64,000 nucleotides of DNA from Deltaproteobacteria bacterium (lineage in GTDB: Bacteria > Myxococcota_A > Polyangia > Polyangiales > Polyangiaceae). The stretch's first letter is position 1, and each line of letters starts with the position of its first letter. The translations under genes and the position numbers were made by a program. The notes under the pieces were generated by a model. That model made no database searches. It was not told where the DNA came from and worked only from the letters and a program-made list of their open reading frames with translations. Location: positions 62,001-126,000 of the forward strand of contig JACRCQ010000022.1 in NCBI GenBank assembly GCA_016218915.1, given 5' to 3'. Positions 18,801 to 28,017 of this stretch are shown here, in pieces.

Positions 18801-20307
18801 GCATGTCGTACCCGCGCACCGGGTTGTGGCAGAGCGTGTAGACCGGCGTCTTGTCGATCGGATCGTCGATCAGCCAGTTGCCGTAGCTGACCATCACCTT
18901 GTCCGGCTTGCCGTCCTTGAGGTTGAAGAAGTTCTCGTAGCACTTGCCCCTATCGCCATCACCCGTGCGACGGCACTCCGTCGCTCGCGCCCAAGCGACG
19001 CTAGCCGTGAAAAGCTGGTTCCAGGTGTAGACAACGTCTTCGACTGCTCCGCGATCCGGATTGCCGAGCTCGTTCAAGACCGGGTTGCCGCTCTCGTCGA
19101 GGGTGTCCTGGACGATGTCGGGCATCTCCTTGTTGACCCACCACCCCACGGTCTTGATCTGGCGATCGCGGTACGGGATCGTGCACTTCCTCTTGAACAG
19201 GTCGCACTGCGAACCCCACGAAGTCCCTTGATAGCCAGCACACTGGTCCGCCGTGCCGTCCGTTCCAGGCGTCCCATCGGCCTTCAGCACGTCCGCATTG
19301 GAGTCGCACTCGATGTCCGTGTGCGATTGCTCCCAGATGTTGATGCGCGCCACCAGCCCGTGCAGCCCCTTGTCCAGGTAGCCGTACTGCGGGTCGTACT
19401 CCTGGATCGGTGCGCCATACTGCACCAGAAGAGCATCGCCTGAGCCGCCGAAGTTGTTGATGATGTCCTGCGGGGCGTAGGTGTTCTCCATCGGCTCGTA
19501 GTCGTCATGGCGGCTGTTCACCTTCCAGAACGACAGCCGTACATGCACCTCCTGCGCATTGCAGTCGTGCACGTTCGAGCCCGTCGTGAGCCCGATCAAC
19601 ATGCAGGCCGGGATGGTGCCCCAGTCGAAGTAGAACTTGCCCGGCTCCACCCAGAACCGGTTCGTCACGTCGAAGTAGCCGTCCTTCTCGTCGAAGAAAG
19701 GCGCTTCCTCGCTGTTCGGGTCGTTCACGTAGTAAGACATCGGCGTGATCTTGGGATCGCCGAACCAGCGCCCGATCAGCGTGTCGAGGTCCATCGGGTT
19801 GGCGACCTGGTTGGTCGACCAGTCCACGCGGAAGTACTCACGCTGGTACCAGGGGCGGTCTGACGTGTTCTCGTCGACCACGTTCATCTCTTCGCCCGTC
19901 TGCGGGTTGTAGGCCCGGCGAACGTCGAAGTGCGTCAGGATCTTGTAGGCCGCAACGACCGTGCCGTTGGCCTCGCCACCCGGCACCCCCTTGTTGTCCC
20001 GGCCAGGAGCCAGGCTGTAGGCCTTGCGGGCAATCAGCATCCCCTCGGTGACTTCCCACCGGATTCGGTCCTCGCCGGTGCTCGTCCCGATGAAGAGCGT
20101 GCCCTGGTCAAAGGAGTTCTGCACGTTGTAACCCCGGGTCAAAAACACGGGGTCGTCGGCGGTGCTTTGCAGATCCTCTCCTAAGAAGAAGCTCTTCTTG
20201 AGGGCGTCAGGCTGGACGCGGTTGATCGGGTCGCGCTCTTGGGCGCATCCCAACGTGGCGATGCCCACGAGCAAGCCTAGGCCCGCTGCGTAAATGCCTC
20301 TTCTCAT
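15856..20307 (-). CDS. Giant lipoprotein, metzincin-type zinc protease (copy 1)
   Basis: The predicted protein has 1483 residues from the ATG at 20307, which follows TGGAGG by about 8 bp and starts a lipoprotein signal (MRRGIYAAG, hydrophobic core, ATLGC with Cys21). The zinc motif HEMGHGVGMRH begins at residue 786 and NTSTMEYQNE is the candidate Met-turn. The protein is collinear with the downstream copy over its whole length, including RIRWEVTEGMLIARKAY, a DRPWYQREYFRVDWS segment, the zinc region with SSSWDSLNYAPQYWQLRT, and a C-terminal half ending in RYVGLIDSIRQLGHWLGQGP. This shows an old tandem duplication. The family occurs as 'zinc-dependent metalloprotease' lipoproteins in myxobacteria; the substrate is not known. 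Confidence 0.82.
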   Translation of the reverse strand: MRRGIYAAGLGLLVGIATLGCAQERDPINRVQPDALKKSFFLGEDLQSTADDPVFLTRGYNVQNSFDQGTLFIGTSTGEDRIRWEVTEGMLIARKAYSLAPGRDNKGVPGGEANGTVVAAYKILTHFDVRRAYNPQTGEEMNVVDENTSDRPWYQREYFRVDWSTNQVANPMDLDTLIGRWFGDPKITPMSYYVNDPNSEEAPFFDEKDGYFDVTNRFWVEPGKFYFDWGTIPACMLIGLTTGSNVHDCNAQEVHVRLSFWKVNSRHDDYEPMENTYAPQDIINNFGGSGDALLVQYGAPIQEYDPQYGYLDKGLHGLVARINIWEQSHTDIECDSNADVLKADGTPGTDGTADQCAGYQGTSWGSQCDLFKRKCTIPYRDRQIKTVGWWVNKEMPDIVQDTLDESGNPVLNELGNPDRGAVEDVVYTWNQLFTASVAWARATECRRTGDGDRGKCYENFFNLKDGKPDKVMVSYGNWLIDDPIDKTPVYTLCHNPVRGYDMHDVCGDTGFKARLGDQRKFFLIDYPMATNAPFGGVTHLGPDPVSGELIGGTSTSVHIGLRAQRFLDMLFVEMGYLTLEELLAGGSAEKYAQLYDVRKQEKALTPEEITRRISLVDKKQLAVSGGLKSTGAGPLPGQVKAFVSAQKSMTTGPSLLGAQALHNDQMMTPLRNAGLDHDLVDSRWLVGLNIDPSSAVDDSVLEQASPLRNMDTAKIEQMRAFMQKRLADAGVCFTPVQDGAGIGQINNAPLVNYFKTKYAGLGSTEEKIEAIKKEVYRETFKGVILHEMGHGVGMRHQFSSSWDSLNYAPQYWQLRTNEGAATVSCGGKPRDTSQPDSCLGPRYFDPHTQDEKGWGEEPHPAIEYYGNTSTMEYQNENFSETLGLGTWDYHMTKAAYFGVLETMDTEVMNRDTQKAMAPKHLSHLADADYTFTPPEPGDPTEQIWTEPFMHSTHYTNVFRLAKPFDPARDCRPASPEEKLVGKWRLIHGKVCQPMPRDHARWADFLSDWNNEVNDANSPDPMLAWHTRADLPNGPNDVVRWPYKIGESYSPAWIHTNMMDAGADPYEIAVNSIAEFNSAYPFRYFRRGNRDASTGGIPSIAAERLFEVLRSYHWSAANRGLYWLSLGAQYYDLFVQSDDWSRPAALSNLEIFRALLSYTLTPQPGDFKLMADNSFGVPLYDATAKPAGDADFTVKIIDGRYIDEAYNTTASAGGSWDFERWWTRAGFYTEKSFSFLTLCDSRPTLATISRDNYLDGREPKLNFRSDMPQAFDRVLGALLAEDWASLAPYVMNTAPGTAAVPIQLNVEDITKPVERPAGAKILYPNVGYLQQLYSAVFSMLYARENTDMTLVHKMRIWVDGVEGDISDAAFPAPKDQLKFYDPGSGFTYIGRRFGNEQIDGRAVERGISSRVLQRANDLVIQAYVVQLDTNNQPVLDETGKPTLVLDADGQPQVKDGARRAQLSRYVGLIDSIRQLGHWLGQGPY

Positions 20308-20868
<561 letters not shown>

Positions 20869-21651
20869 TCACCTGGGCTTGAATCCCCGCCCGACAGCCC
20901 AGCTCAGCGCCCGCCTCGGCAGCACCCGCCTCAACTGCGTCAGCATCCTGTTCGGCCACCCTGTGACCACCACGTGAGCGTCCGTCTGCTCAAACGCCTG
21001 GAGCGCCTCCAGCACGACCCCTTCCACGGTCTGCGAGGTGGTGCGAGCCGGGCGCCGGTCCGCTCCCGATTTCTTCTGGAACTCCGTGGGAGTATGACCC
21101 GGGCAGACCGCAAGCACCCGAACGCCGGTGCCCATGGTCTCGCGCGCCACAGCTTCGGCAAAATGCAGGACAAACGCCTTGGACGCGCCATAGGTCGCCA
21201 TGTAGGGCACTGGCTGGAACGAGGTGGTCGATGCGACCTGGATGATTCCTCCCCTTGCCCTGCTGACCATGCCTGGCAGGAAGTGCCCGGTGAGTGCCAC
21301 CAACGCTCGCACGTTCAGGTCGATCATCTCGAGCTCGCGCTCGAGCGGCAAGCTGTGAAATGCGCCGTAGGTCCCGATCCCCGCGTTGTTCACCAGCAGA
21401 TCCAGCTCTCGCCCTATCCGATCAAAGCCCACAATTGCGTCGTCGACCCCTCTGGGCGTCGAAAGGTCCGCACGCACCACCTGCACTTCGCACCCATGGC
21501 GCCCCTGCAGCTCCTCGGACAACGACTTCATCCGATCGGTCCTGCGTGCAACCAGGCACAAATCCCAGTCTCGAGCAGCGAGCGCGCGGGCAAAGCCCTC
21601 GCCGATTCCAGAGGACGCTCCAGTGACGAGGGCGAGACGACGGTTCGACAT
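20869..21651 (-). CDS. Short-chain dehydrogenase/reductase (SDR)
   Basis: A 260-residue classical SDR. The NAD(P)-binding motif TGASSGIG is at residues 10-17, NNAG at 88-91, and the catalytic Ser141, Tyr154 and Lys158 are all present (TYGASK). ARRTDR after the second strand suggests NADPH preference. The family reduces or oxidises carbonyl and hydroxyl groups, and the C-terminal substrate-binding part does not identify the substrate. The C-terminal end (LRRVLPRRALSWAVGRGFKP) may form a membrane-associating helix, as in fatty-acid or lipid-linked SDRs. It is divergent from the lipoprotein gene at 21756. Confidence 0.9.
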   Translation of the reverse strand: MSNRRLALVTGASSGIGEGFARALAARDWDLCLVARRTDRMKSLSEELQGRHGCEVQVVRADLSTPRGVDDAIVGFDRIGRELDLLVNNAGIGTYGAFHSLPLERELEMIDLNVRALVALTGHFLPGMVSRARGGIIQVASTTSFQPVPYMATYGASKAFVLHFAEAVARETMGTGVRVLAVCPGHTPTEFQKKSGADRRPARTTSQTVEGVVLEALQAFEQTDAHVVVTGWPNRMLTQLRRVLPRRALSWAVGRGFKPR

Positions 21652-21755
21652 GACCGAAGAGGATCACGCAGAGCGTCCCGCGTCAAATCCTTCACGCCCG
21701 CGCCAGGTCCCGTTTTCTGGAGCCTCCGATGGCTGTACGCCCTATACTCGGCGCC

Positions 21756-22316
21756 ATGTCGCGGACCTCGTATCTGCTGGTGGTTTGCAGCTGCGTTCTC
21801 GTTGGGGCCCCGGGTTGCGGTGCCAAAGACACGCTCTCCCCCGATTCCCCGGTCGAAGCTGGGGCAGCGGGAGCAGCGGGCACGGGCGGCGCTTCGTTCG
21901 ATGCCGCAGTGCAGGACCACGCAACCGCGGATCAGCACATTCCGCCTCCGCAGGAAGCCGGGCCCGACGTTGCACCGCCTCCGCCAGACGCACAGCCGAT
22001 CTACGATGGGGCGGTCCCGGACACAGGCGTGCACACGACCAAGTCGTGCGCTGCCCAGGGAGGCGCGTTGTGCACCAACGCTCGCTGGGAGCTGTGTCCG
22101 ATCGGGTTCGAGCCGATCGCCGCAGGCGATGGGCACTTCAACTGCGGCATGACGCACGATGGGTGGTGCTGCGTGGCTGCACCCACCTCTTCGTGCACCA
22201 TGTCCGGCGTTGCCAACTGCGTCGTCAATGCGTGTACGGACTGCTTTGCGCCAGCGCCCGACAAGAGCCTGACGTGCGAGCCTGGCCGGGCCTGCTGCGT
22301 CGACATGTGCAATTGA
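21756..22316 (+). CDS. Small Cys-rich lipoprotein
   Basis: The predicted protein has 186 residues from the ATG at 21756, giving a lipoprotein signal ending GAPGC (Cys21); an ATG 27 bp upstream is possible. A Gly/Ala/Asp/Pro-rich linker (about 22-100) leads to a C-terminal domain with twelve or so cysteines in CxxC and CC patterns (WCCVA, CTDC, ACCVDMC), probably a disulfide-bonded surface domain. No function can be assigned. It is followed 69 bp downstream by another lipoprotein gene on the same strand, so the genes at 21756-26562 may form one surface-protein transcription unit. Confidence 0.72.
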   Translation: MSRTSYLLVVCSCVLVGAPGCGAKDTLSPDSPVEAGAAGAAGTGGASFDAAVQDHATADQHIPPPQEAGPDVAPPPPDAQPIYDGAVPDTGVHTTKSCAAQGGALCTNARWELCPIGFEPIAAGDGHFNCGMTHDGWCCVAAPTSSCTMSGVANCVVNACTDCFAPAPDKSLTCEPGRACCVDMCN

Positions 22317-22385
22317 CCTGAAGATTCACTCACGCCCGTTGCACGACGGCCCTCCGCACTCTACGCTTTGACCACCGTGGGCGAA

Positions 22386-24476
22386 ATGCACCGACCGATT
22401 CTCGTCGCGCTTGGGGCAGCGGCCCTGTTCGGCGCTTGCATCGCTGTGCCCGAAGGGCAGGGCATCCCCCACAAGCTGACCGACGACGACAGCGGCGCAG
22501 CGGGCTTCGTCAACGTCGACGCATCCGGGACCGGTATCGACGTGCGCAACGAGCTGTCCATGACCGACCCGCACATGGTCATCGGCGTGGAGCCACCGCA
22601 CGGCCCCTTCTCCGGGCAGCAGCATGCGATCGTGCGCGGCAACGGCTTTGCTCCGAGCGCCCGTGTCTGGTTCGGGCCCAACGAAGTCGAGAGCGGGAAG
22701 GTCGTGCGCATCGACGCCAACCGCCTCCAGGTCTCGGTCCCTGCTGGCACGCCGGGGCCTGTGGAGGTGCGCGAGCAGAACGGCGACGATGCGAGCACGA
22801 TGCGAGCGCTCGTCGACGGCTACACGTACGACGCGTTCTACGCTGAGCCGTCCACAGGACCGACGTCGGGTGGAACGCTGGTCACGCTTCGCGGCAGCGG
22901 CACGCAGTGGGGCGATGGTACTTCCGTCAAGATCGGGGGCGTCGCCTGCAGCGACCTGAAGATCAAGTCTCCCACCGAGCTGCGTTGCGCAACTCCGCCT
23001 CATCCTGCTGGCTCCGTGCAGGTATCGGTGTCGACGCCGGGGTCGTCGCCGATCGTGGTCGACGACGGATTCGTGTTCGCCGACAGCGACAACGGCTTCA
23101 AGGGCGGGCTTTCCGGGCTGCCTCTGGCGGGCTCGCTGCGCGTCGGCGTGTACAACAACTACACGGGCCTTCCGGTCGTGACTGCGACCGTGGTGGCAGG
23201 CGATTCGCTCGGCACAGCCCTTACCAAGAAGACCGACACCAAGGGCATGGCCGTGTTCAACGACGATGCGCTGATCGGCAAGCGCTCGGTCACGGTCGCG
23301 AAGCACTGCTACCAGCCGATCACGTTCGTGGACGTGCCGGTCGACACGGTGACGGTGTACCTCAACCCGGTGATGAGCCCCGATTGCGGCGGGGACGGGG
23401 GCGACGTTCCGCCGGTAGGGGGCAAGGGCACGACCCCTGCCACCATCAAGGGACAGCTCGTGTGGAACGGCGGCAACGAGTTCAAGCGGGCTCCGTGGAC
23501 CAACGTACCGATCCCCAAAGGCCCGAACGAGAAGCAGGCTGCCTACCTTTTCCAGCCGAACGGCGACCCCACGGCCCGATTCTACCTGCCCGATGCTTCC
23601 ACAGCGGTGCACCCCGACGCCGATGGAACCATCGGCTATACATTCTCGTATAGCGTCTATCCAGGGAACATCACCCTGTATGCCGTCGCCGGACTCGAGG
23701 ACCGTTCGGTCTACCCGCCGATGTTCACCGCCTACGCGTTCGGGCTGGTGCGCGGCATCTCCACGGTTCCCGCTCAGACCACCGGCGATGTCTACATCCT
23801 GATGGACAAGGTCCTCGACCAGGCGATGACCCTGGCGATTTCTCCTCCTGCACCCGGCCCCAAGGGACCGGATCGAGTCGTAGCAGGGGTCGCGATCCAG
23901 CTCGGCGGCGACGGCTATGCCATCCTGCCGAACGCATCGCATTCGGTGCCGATCAGCACGAGCATCCCGCTGAGCATCGTGGGACTGCCAGGGCTCGATG
24001 GCACGCTGGATGGAACGCACTTCGTGTCGACTGCGAGCGCGGTCACCGGCTCGAACAATGGCCCCCCGCTCTCGATCGTCGGGAAGTTCATCACCAACGA
24101 CGCGTCGCTGCAGGTGCCGATCGACGGCTTCGTGCAGGTGCCGGTGCTCAAGACGCCTGCGCCTGGCAGCAAGTTCGACGGCACCCACCTGGAGTTCGAG
24201 ACCGCGTCAGGCGCAACCTCGATCGACGTCGCGGTGTTCGAGCTCGCAGCCGCTGGCGGGTTGATCGAGTGGACCGTCGCAGCGCCTGCGGGAAAGACCT
24301 CGGTCGAGCTTCCGGATCTCGGCTCCCTTGGCATTGGTCTGACCTCAGGCCCGCTCGACATCTCGGTCTACTGCGGACACATCGACCCGTTCGACTACGG
24401 CAACCTGCTGTACCGGCACCTGTCTTCGAGAGGCTGGAACGCCTACTCGTATGACGTCTTCCATGTGTACTACTGA
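22386..24476 (+). CDS. Lipoprotein with IPT/TIG domains
   Basis: The predicted protein has 696 residues from the ATG at 22386 (an in-frame TTG lies 18 bp upstream). The lipobox is LFGAC, Cys18. Residues about 65-235 hold two Ig-like IPT/TIG domains (VEPPHGPFSGQQHAIVRGNG and then STGPTSGGTLVTLRGSGTQW), folds typical of extracellular binding proteins. A carboxypeptidase-regulatory-like segment follows (GLPVVTATVVAGDSLGTALT), then a long beta-rich C-terminal half. It probably acts as an adhesin or surface scaffold. The 3' end overlaps the next gene's possible start, suggesting translational coupling. Confidence 0.78.
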   Translation: MHRPILVALGAAALFGACIAVPEGQGIPHKLTDDDSGAAGFVNVDASGTGIDVRNELSMTDPHMVIGVEPPHGPFSGQQHAIVRGNGFAPSARVWFGPNEVESGKVVRIDANRLQVSVPAGTPGPVEVREQNGDDASTMRALVDGYTYDAFYAEPSTGPTSGGTLVTLRGSGTQWGDGTSVKIGGVACSDLKIKSPTELRCATPPHPAGSVQVSVSTPGSSPIVVDDGFVFADSDNGFKGGLSGLPLAGSLRVGVYNNYTGLPVVTATVVAGDSLGTALTKKTDTKGMAVFNDDALIGKRSVTVAKHCYQPITFVDVPVDTVTVYLNPVMSPDCGGDGGDVPPVGGKGTTPATIKGQLVWNGGNEFKRAPWTNVPIPKGPNEKQAAYLFQPNGDPTARFYLPDASTAVHPDADGTIGYTFSYSVYPGNITLYAVAGLEDRSVYPPMFTAYAFGLVRGISTVPAQTTGDVYILMDKVLDQAMTLAISPPAPGPKGPDRVVAGVAIQLGGDGYAILPNASHSVPISTSIPLSIVGLPGLDGTLDGTHFVSTASAVTGSNNGPPLSIVGKFITNDASLQVPIDGFVQVPVLKTPAPGSKFDGTHLEFETASGATSIDVAVFELAAAGGLIEWTVAAPAGKTSVELPDLGSLGIGLTSGPLDISVYCGHIDPFDYGNLLYRHLSSRGWNAYSYDVFHVYY

Positions 24477-26562
24477 GGTGAAGGGGGCTGCGCAAGGCTG
24501 CGGGCATCGAGGTCGGGCGCGTGCCCGACCCGCGAAGCGACCATGGGCTGGGCCCTGCCTCGTGCTGGCTTCGCTGGCGGTCGGCTGCCAGTACGATCGC
24601 GCGGACCGCTGGGACGACGTGGCCCAGGCGCTGACCTGTGCGCCGGGCGGACTCAGGTGCGCGGGCGTGCTGCAGCAGTGCGCCGCGACCGGCGACAGCG
24701 CGCAGTGGAACGTGGTCGACGATTGCGGCGCAAGAGGCCTGGTGTGCGCACCGACCCTGCTCAAGTGCACGACGTGCTTGCCATCGCAGAAGTTCTGCGA
24801 CGGCAACCATGTCTCGATGTGCGCTGCGGATGGCAACTCCTTCTCCCACACCGAGACCTGCAAGGGGACTGCGAGCTCGGTGTGTCGCGAAGGCTCCTGC
24901 ATGGATCTGTGCGCCCACGCTGCCTCGGTGCGCAGCAATGTCGGATGCGAGTACTGGGGCGTGGACCTCGACAACGCGATGATCGATCCGACCAGCAACG
25001 CCGCCGGCCAGCAGTACGCCATCGTGGTGTCCAATCCCCAGCCGGATCTGGTTGCGCACGTGCTGATCGAGCAGGACGACAGCTTGCCGGGCGAAGTGGC
25101 CAAGCTGAGCACGGTCGCCGAATCGCAAGTCCAGCCCATGAACCTGCGTGTATTCAAGCTCGGTCCGCGAGAGGTGGATGGCAGCCCGGACGGCGAGTTC
25201 GATACCGGAACCGGCACTGCGATCACCCGGCACGCCTACCGCATCACCAGCCAGGTGCCTGTCGTCGCCTACCAGTTCAACCCGCTCGACAACGTCGGTG
25301 TGTTCTCGAACGACGCGTCCCTGCTCAAGCCGGTCGAGGCGCTGGTCGGAACCCCTGGCTCGCTCCTGCCCGCCTACGTCGTGCTCGGCTGGCCGCAGAC
25401 CATCGCGTCCACCGATGATCCCAACACCAACTTCAATCCATCGGATCCCATCGATCTGAGAGCGTTCGTGACGATCGTGGCGACGCGCCCGAACACGCAC
25501 GTGCGCTTCGTGTCCACGACCCGCATCATTCCGGGCGCAGGAATGAAGGGAACAAGCCTCCCCTACCCTGGCATCCCGGAAACGCAGCCCGGCCAGAGCA
25601 TCGACGTCACGCTCCAGCCGTTCGACGTGCTCAACCTCGAATCAGGGGGCTTCAATGCGGACTTCACCGGGTCGCTGATCGACGCGGATCAGCCGGTGGT
25701 GGTCTTCTCCGGCAGCGAAGCGTCGGACGCACCCAAGTTCGACAAGCTCGCGGACAGGTTCTGCTGCGCTGACCATCTGGAAGAGCAGATCGACCCCATC
25801 CGGACCGCGGGCATGAACTTCATCGCGCCCCACTCGCCAAGTCGGACGCGCGCCGTGGTGGAGGCCGGGGGCGACATCGCGATCGCGGACGAGCCCGAGC
25901 TGTTCCGCGTGCTGGCAGTGTCTGATGTGGGACCGACGCTGGTGAGCACGACGTTGCCGTCTCCGGACGACGTATTCACGCTTCCGGGGCGCGGCGCCTA
26001 TCGCGACATCACGGTGCGCCACGGGGACGTGGCACAAACGCACACGGACTTCATGCTCTCATCGGACAGGCCCGTGGTGCTCGGCAACACGAACGTCAGC
26101 CAGGACGCTGCCTATGTGAAGCGTGGCTATCCAGGCGGGGATCCCAGCTTGATCGTGGTGCCGCCCATGGAGCAGTACCGGACGCAGTACGTGTTCCTGA
26201 CGCCGGACAAGTACATGTTCGACTTCATCGCAGTGGCTGCGCCCTTGGACGCCTACGTCGTGTTCGACGGCAATCCGATCACGTCGTATTCCTGCACTGT
26301 CTCGGCGGCGGACGGCAGGACCGAGAAGGAGCGGGGCAAGCCGCAGCCGGACTTCGTGGTCTACCGCTGCCAGCTCAGCTTCCCTGTGATCGACCCCAAC
26401 CTTCCTGCGCCCTACAACGTGGCTGCGGGTGACCAGAACGACGGCGTGCACCGGCTAGAAGCAGATCGCCCGGTGATGGTGCTCGCGTATGGATTCGACA
26501 ACTACGTGAGCTACGGCTACGCAGCCGGCACCCAGCTCGAGACGATCGGCCCAGTGCGCTGA
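24451..26562 (+). CDS. IgGFc-binding-type surface lipoprotein
   Basis: The predicted protein has 703 residues if started at the ATG at 24451, inside the preceding gene; a GTG at 24478, just after that gene's stop, is an alternative. The lipoprotein signal ends in SLAVGC. An N-terminal Cys-rich part (about 50-150, with CxxC pairs) is followed by a large domain with the hallmark segments of the IgGFc-binding N-terminal family: YAIVVSNPQPD, VVAYQFNPLDN, VVVFSGSEASD, the Cys-Cys-Ala-Asp-His sequence and a final MVLAYGFDNYVSYGYAAGT. The name comes from a mucin-associated human protein. In myxobacteria these are surface proteins of unknown ligand. Confidence 0.8.
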   Translation: MTSSMCTTEVKGAAQGCGHRGRARARPAKRPWAGPCLVLASLAVGCQYDRADRWDDVAQALTCAPGGLRCAGVLQQCAATGDSAQWNVVDDCGARGLVCAPTLLKCTTCLPSQKFCDGNHVSMCAADGNSFSHTETCKGTASSVCREGSCMDLCAHAASVRSNVGCEYWGVDLDNAMIDPTSNAAGQQYAIVVSNPQPDLVAHVLIEQDDSLPGEVAKLSTVAESQVQPMNLRVFKLGPREVDGSPDGEFDTGTGTAITRHAYRITSQVPVVAYQFNPLDNVGVFSNDASLLKPVEALVGTPGSLLPAYVVLGWPQTIASTDDPNTNFNPSDPIDLRAFVTIVATRPNTHVRFVSTTRIIPGAGMKGTSLPYPGIPETQPGQSIDVTLQPFDVLNLESGGFNADFTGSLIDADQPVVVFSGSEASDAPKFDKLADRFCCADHLEEQIDPIRTAGMNFIAPHSPSRTRAVVEAGGDIAIADEPELFRVLAVSDVGPTLVSTTLPSPDDVFTLPGRGAYRDITVRHGDVAQTHTDFMLSSDRPVVLGNTNVSQDAAYVKRGYPGGDPSLIVVPPMEQYRTQYVFLTPDKYMFDFIAVAAPLDAYVVFDGNPITSYSCTVSAADGRTEKERGKPQPDFVVYRCQLSFPVIDPNLPAPYNVAAGDQNDGVHRLEADRPVMVLAYGFDNYVSYGYAAGTQLETIGPVR

Positions 26563-26570
26563 CACACAGT

Positions 26571-26607
26571 ACGGAGCCGCGACCGTCAGGGGGCGGGCAT
26601 GGCTCCG
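26571..26607 (+). repeat. REP-like GC-rich element, copy at 26.57 kb
   Basis: Nine bases after the stop of the IgGFc-type gene. The core ACGGAGCCGCGACCGTCAGG is followed by GGGCGGGC. CGGAGCC at 26572-26578 pairs with GGCTCCG at 26601-26607, so the RNA could form a stem-loop. Related copies lie near 48173, 55286-55340 and 61901. Confidence 0.6.
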
Positions 26608-26667
26608 CGACACTTGATCCGTACCCAAGGGCGGTTCACCATGCATTCGGCTGCTGCGAGGTCCCCC

Positions 26668-28017
26668 ATGACGTCACGCATCAAGATCGGTTCGCCGCTC
26701 TGCATGTTCGCCCTGGTTGCTCTCGGATGCGCAAGTCCGGGCGATCAAGGTGACACCAATCCCTTGCGGACCCATCAGCTGCCCGTGGTGGGCGGACAGC
26801 CCGCCCTGCCCTCCGAATACCCTTCCACTGTCGCGCTCGTCGACTCGTTTCAGGGCGCCCCCTTCTGCACTGGCACCCTGGTCGCCCCGACCGTGGTGGT
26901 CACCGCAGCGCATTGCCTGCAGAGCTGGCCACCCACGAACTTCACGCGCGTCGTCTACGGCTTCGCCAACCCGCAAGCAGCGCCTGCCTCCGAGCGACGT
27001 CCGATCACCAAGAGGGTTGCGCATCCCCAGTACAAGCCCAACGCGCCGGTCGACGCCGACGGATTGGGCGTGACCAACGACATCGGAGTCGTGATCCTCA
27101 AGGATCCGATCCCCAACGCCCTGGTCACTCCCATACTTCCGCAAGCAGATATCGATCCGGAGCTTCCTGACTGGACCGCGAGCTCGCATCAAGACGTCGA
27201 CGTGGCCGGATACGGAATCTACGACCTGTCGAACGACAAGAGCGGATTGCTCTACAAGGCGCGCACTCCCCACATCCGCCACATCCCCACCGAGATGTTG
27301 GCTGGACGCCCAGGCGAACCCGACACGTGCAACGGCGACTCGGGCGGCCCTGTGTATCTCGTGCGCGGTTGCAGCCTGTGGCTCGTCGGTGTCACTTCAC
27401 GGGCATGGGCCGGGTCCAGCGCACAATGCGGCGACGGCGGCATCTACACCATTCCTTCTGCATACCTTTCGTGGATCGAAACTGCGTCGGGGGTGACGCT
27501 TCCCGTTCCGGACGGCGATGGCGGCGGGCTGCCGACAAGTGTGTGCGAGGACGACGGTGGCGTGCCGGACAGCGGTGCGCCGGACGGGTCCGATGCGAGC
27601 GATGAGCAGGTGCTGCCCGAGAGCGGCCCTGACGCCCCTGACGCGTGGGATGGCAAGGCCGGTGCCGCGGGCACGGGCGGATCAGCAGGCAGCGGCGGAG
27701 CAGGCGGCAAAGGCGGCTCTGCGGGGGCTGGAGGAAAGGGCGGCTCTGCGGGCGCGAGCGGCAAGGGCGGCAGCGGTGGCCAGCCAGCCACCGGCGGCTC
27801 AGGCGGCGCTGGCAAGGGCGGCGCCAGCGGCAAGGGCGGCGCTTCCCCTGACGGCGGCAAGGACGCATCCACCACAGACCCACCGGTCGACGAAGCATCG
27901 ATCGAAGGCGGCTCCTGCTCTTGCAGCACGCCGGGCGACCGACGCGCCTCCACTTCGATGCTAGTCGTGGGGCTGCTGGCGGTCGCTCCAGGGATACGAC
28001 GTCGGCGATCGAGGTAG
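26668..28017 (+). CDS. Trypsin-like S1 protease with lipobox and MYXO-CTERM-like tail
   Basis: The predicted protein has 449 residues from the ATG at 26668 (26641 also possible). The lipobox is VALGC, Cys21. The protease domain starts at VVGG (40-43) and has the full catalytic triad: His82 (TAAHC), Asp138 (NDIGVV) and Ser225 (GDSGGP). From about 290 to 420 there is an Asp-rich and then Gly/Ala/Ser/Lys-rich linker with many GGxGGxG repeats. The C-terminus has GGSCSCSTPGDRR, a hydrophobic stretch and RRRRSR, the layout of the MYXO-CTERM sorting signal that anchors myxobacterial surface proteins. Having both an N-terminal lipid anchor and a C-terminal sorting tag is odd. It is likely an extracellular or cell-surface endopeptidase. 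Confidence 0.88.
   Translation: MTSRIKIGSPLCMFALVALGCASPGDQGDTNPLRTHQLPVVGGQPALPSEYPSTVALVDSFQGAPFCTGTLVAPTVVVTAAHCLQSWPPTNFTRVVYGFANPQAAPASERRPITKRVAHPQYKPNAPVDADGLGVTNDIGVVILKDPIPNALVTPILPQADIDPELPDWTASSHQDVDVAGYGIYDLSNDKSGLLYKARTPHIRHIPTEMLAGRPGEPDTCNGDSGGPVYLVRGCSLWLVGVTSRAWAGSSAQCGDGGIYTIPSAYLSWIETASGVTLPVPDGDGGGLPTSVCEDDGGVPDSGAPDGSDASDEQVLPESGPDAPDAWDGKAGAAGTGGSAGSGGAGGKGGSAGAGGKGGSAGASGKGGSGGQPATGGSGGAGKGGASGKGGASPDGGKDASTTDPPVDEASIEGGSCSCSTPGDRRASTSMLVVGLLAVAPGIRRRRSR

Noticed and set aside
27650-27850. Repeat array in the serine protease gene mistaken for CRISPR
   Set aside because: It is a coding Gly/Ala/Ser-rich linker with irregular repeats, in frame, without unique spacers.
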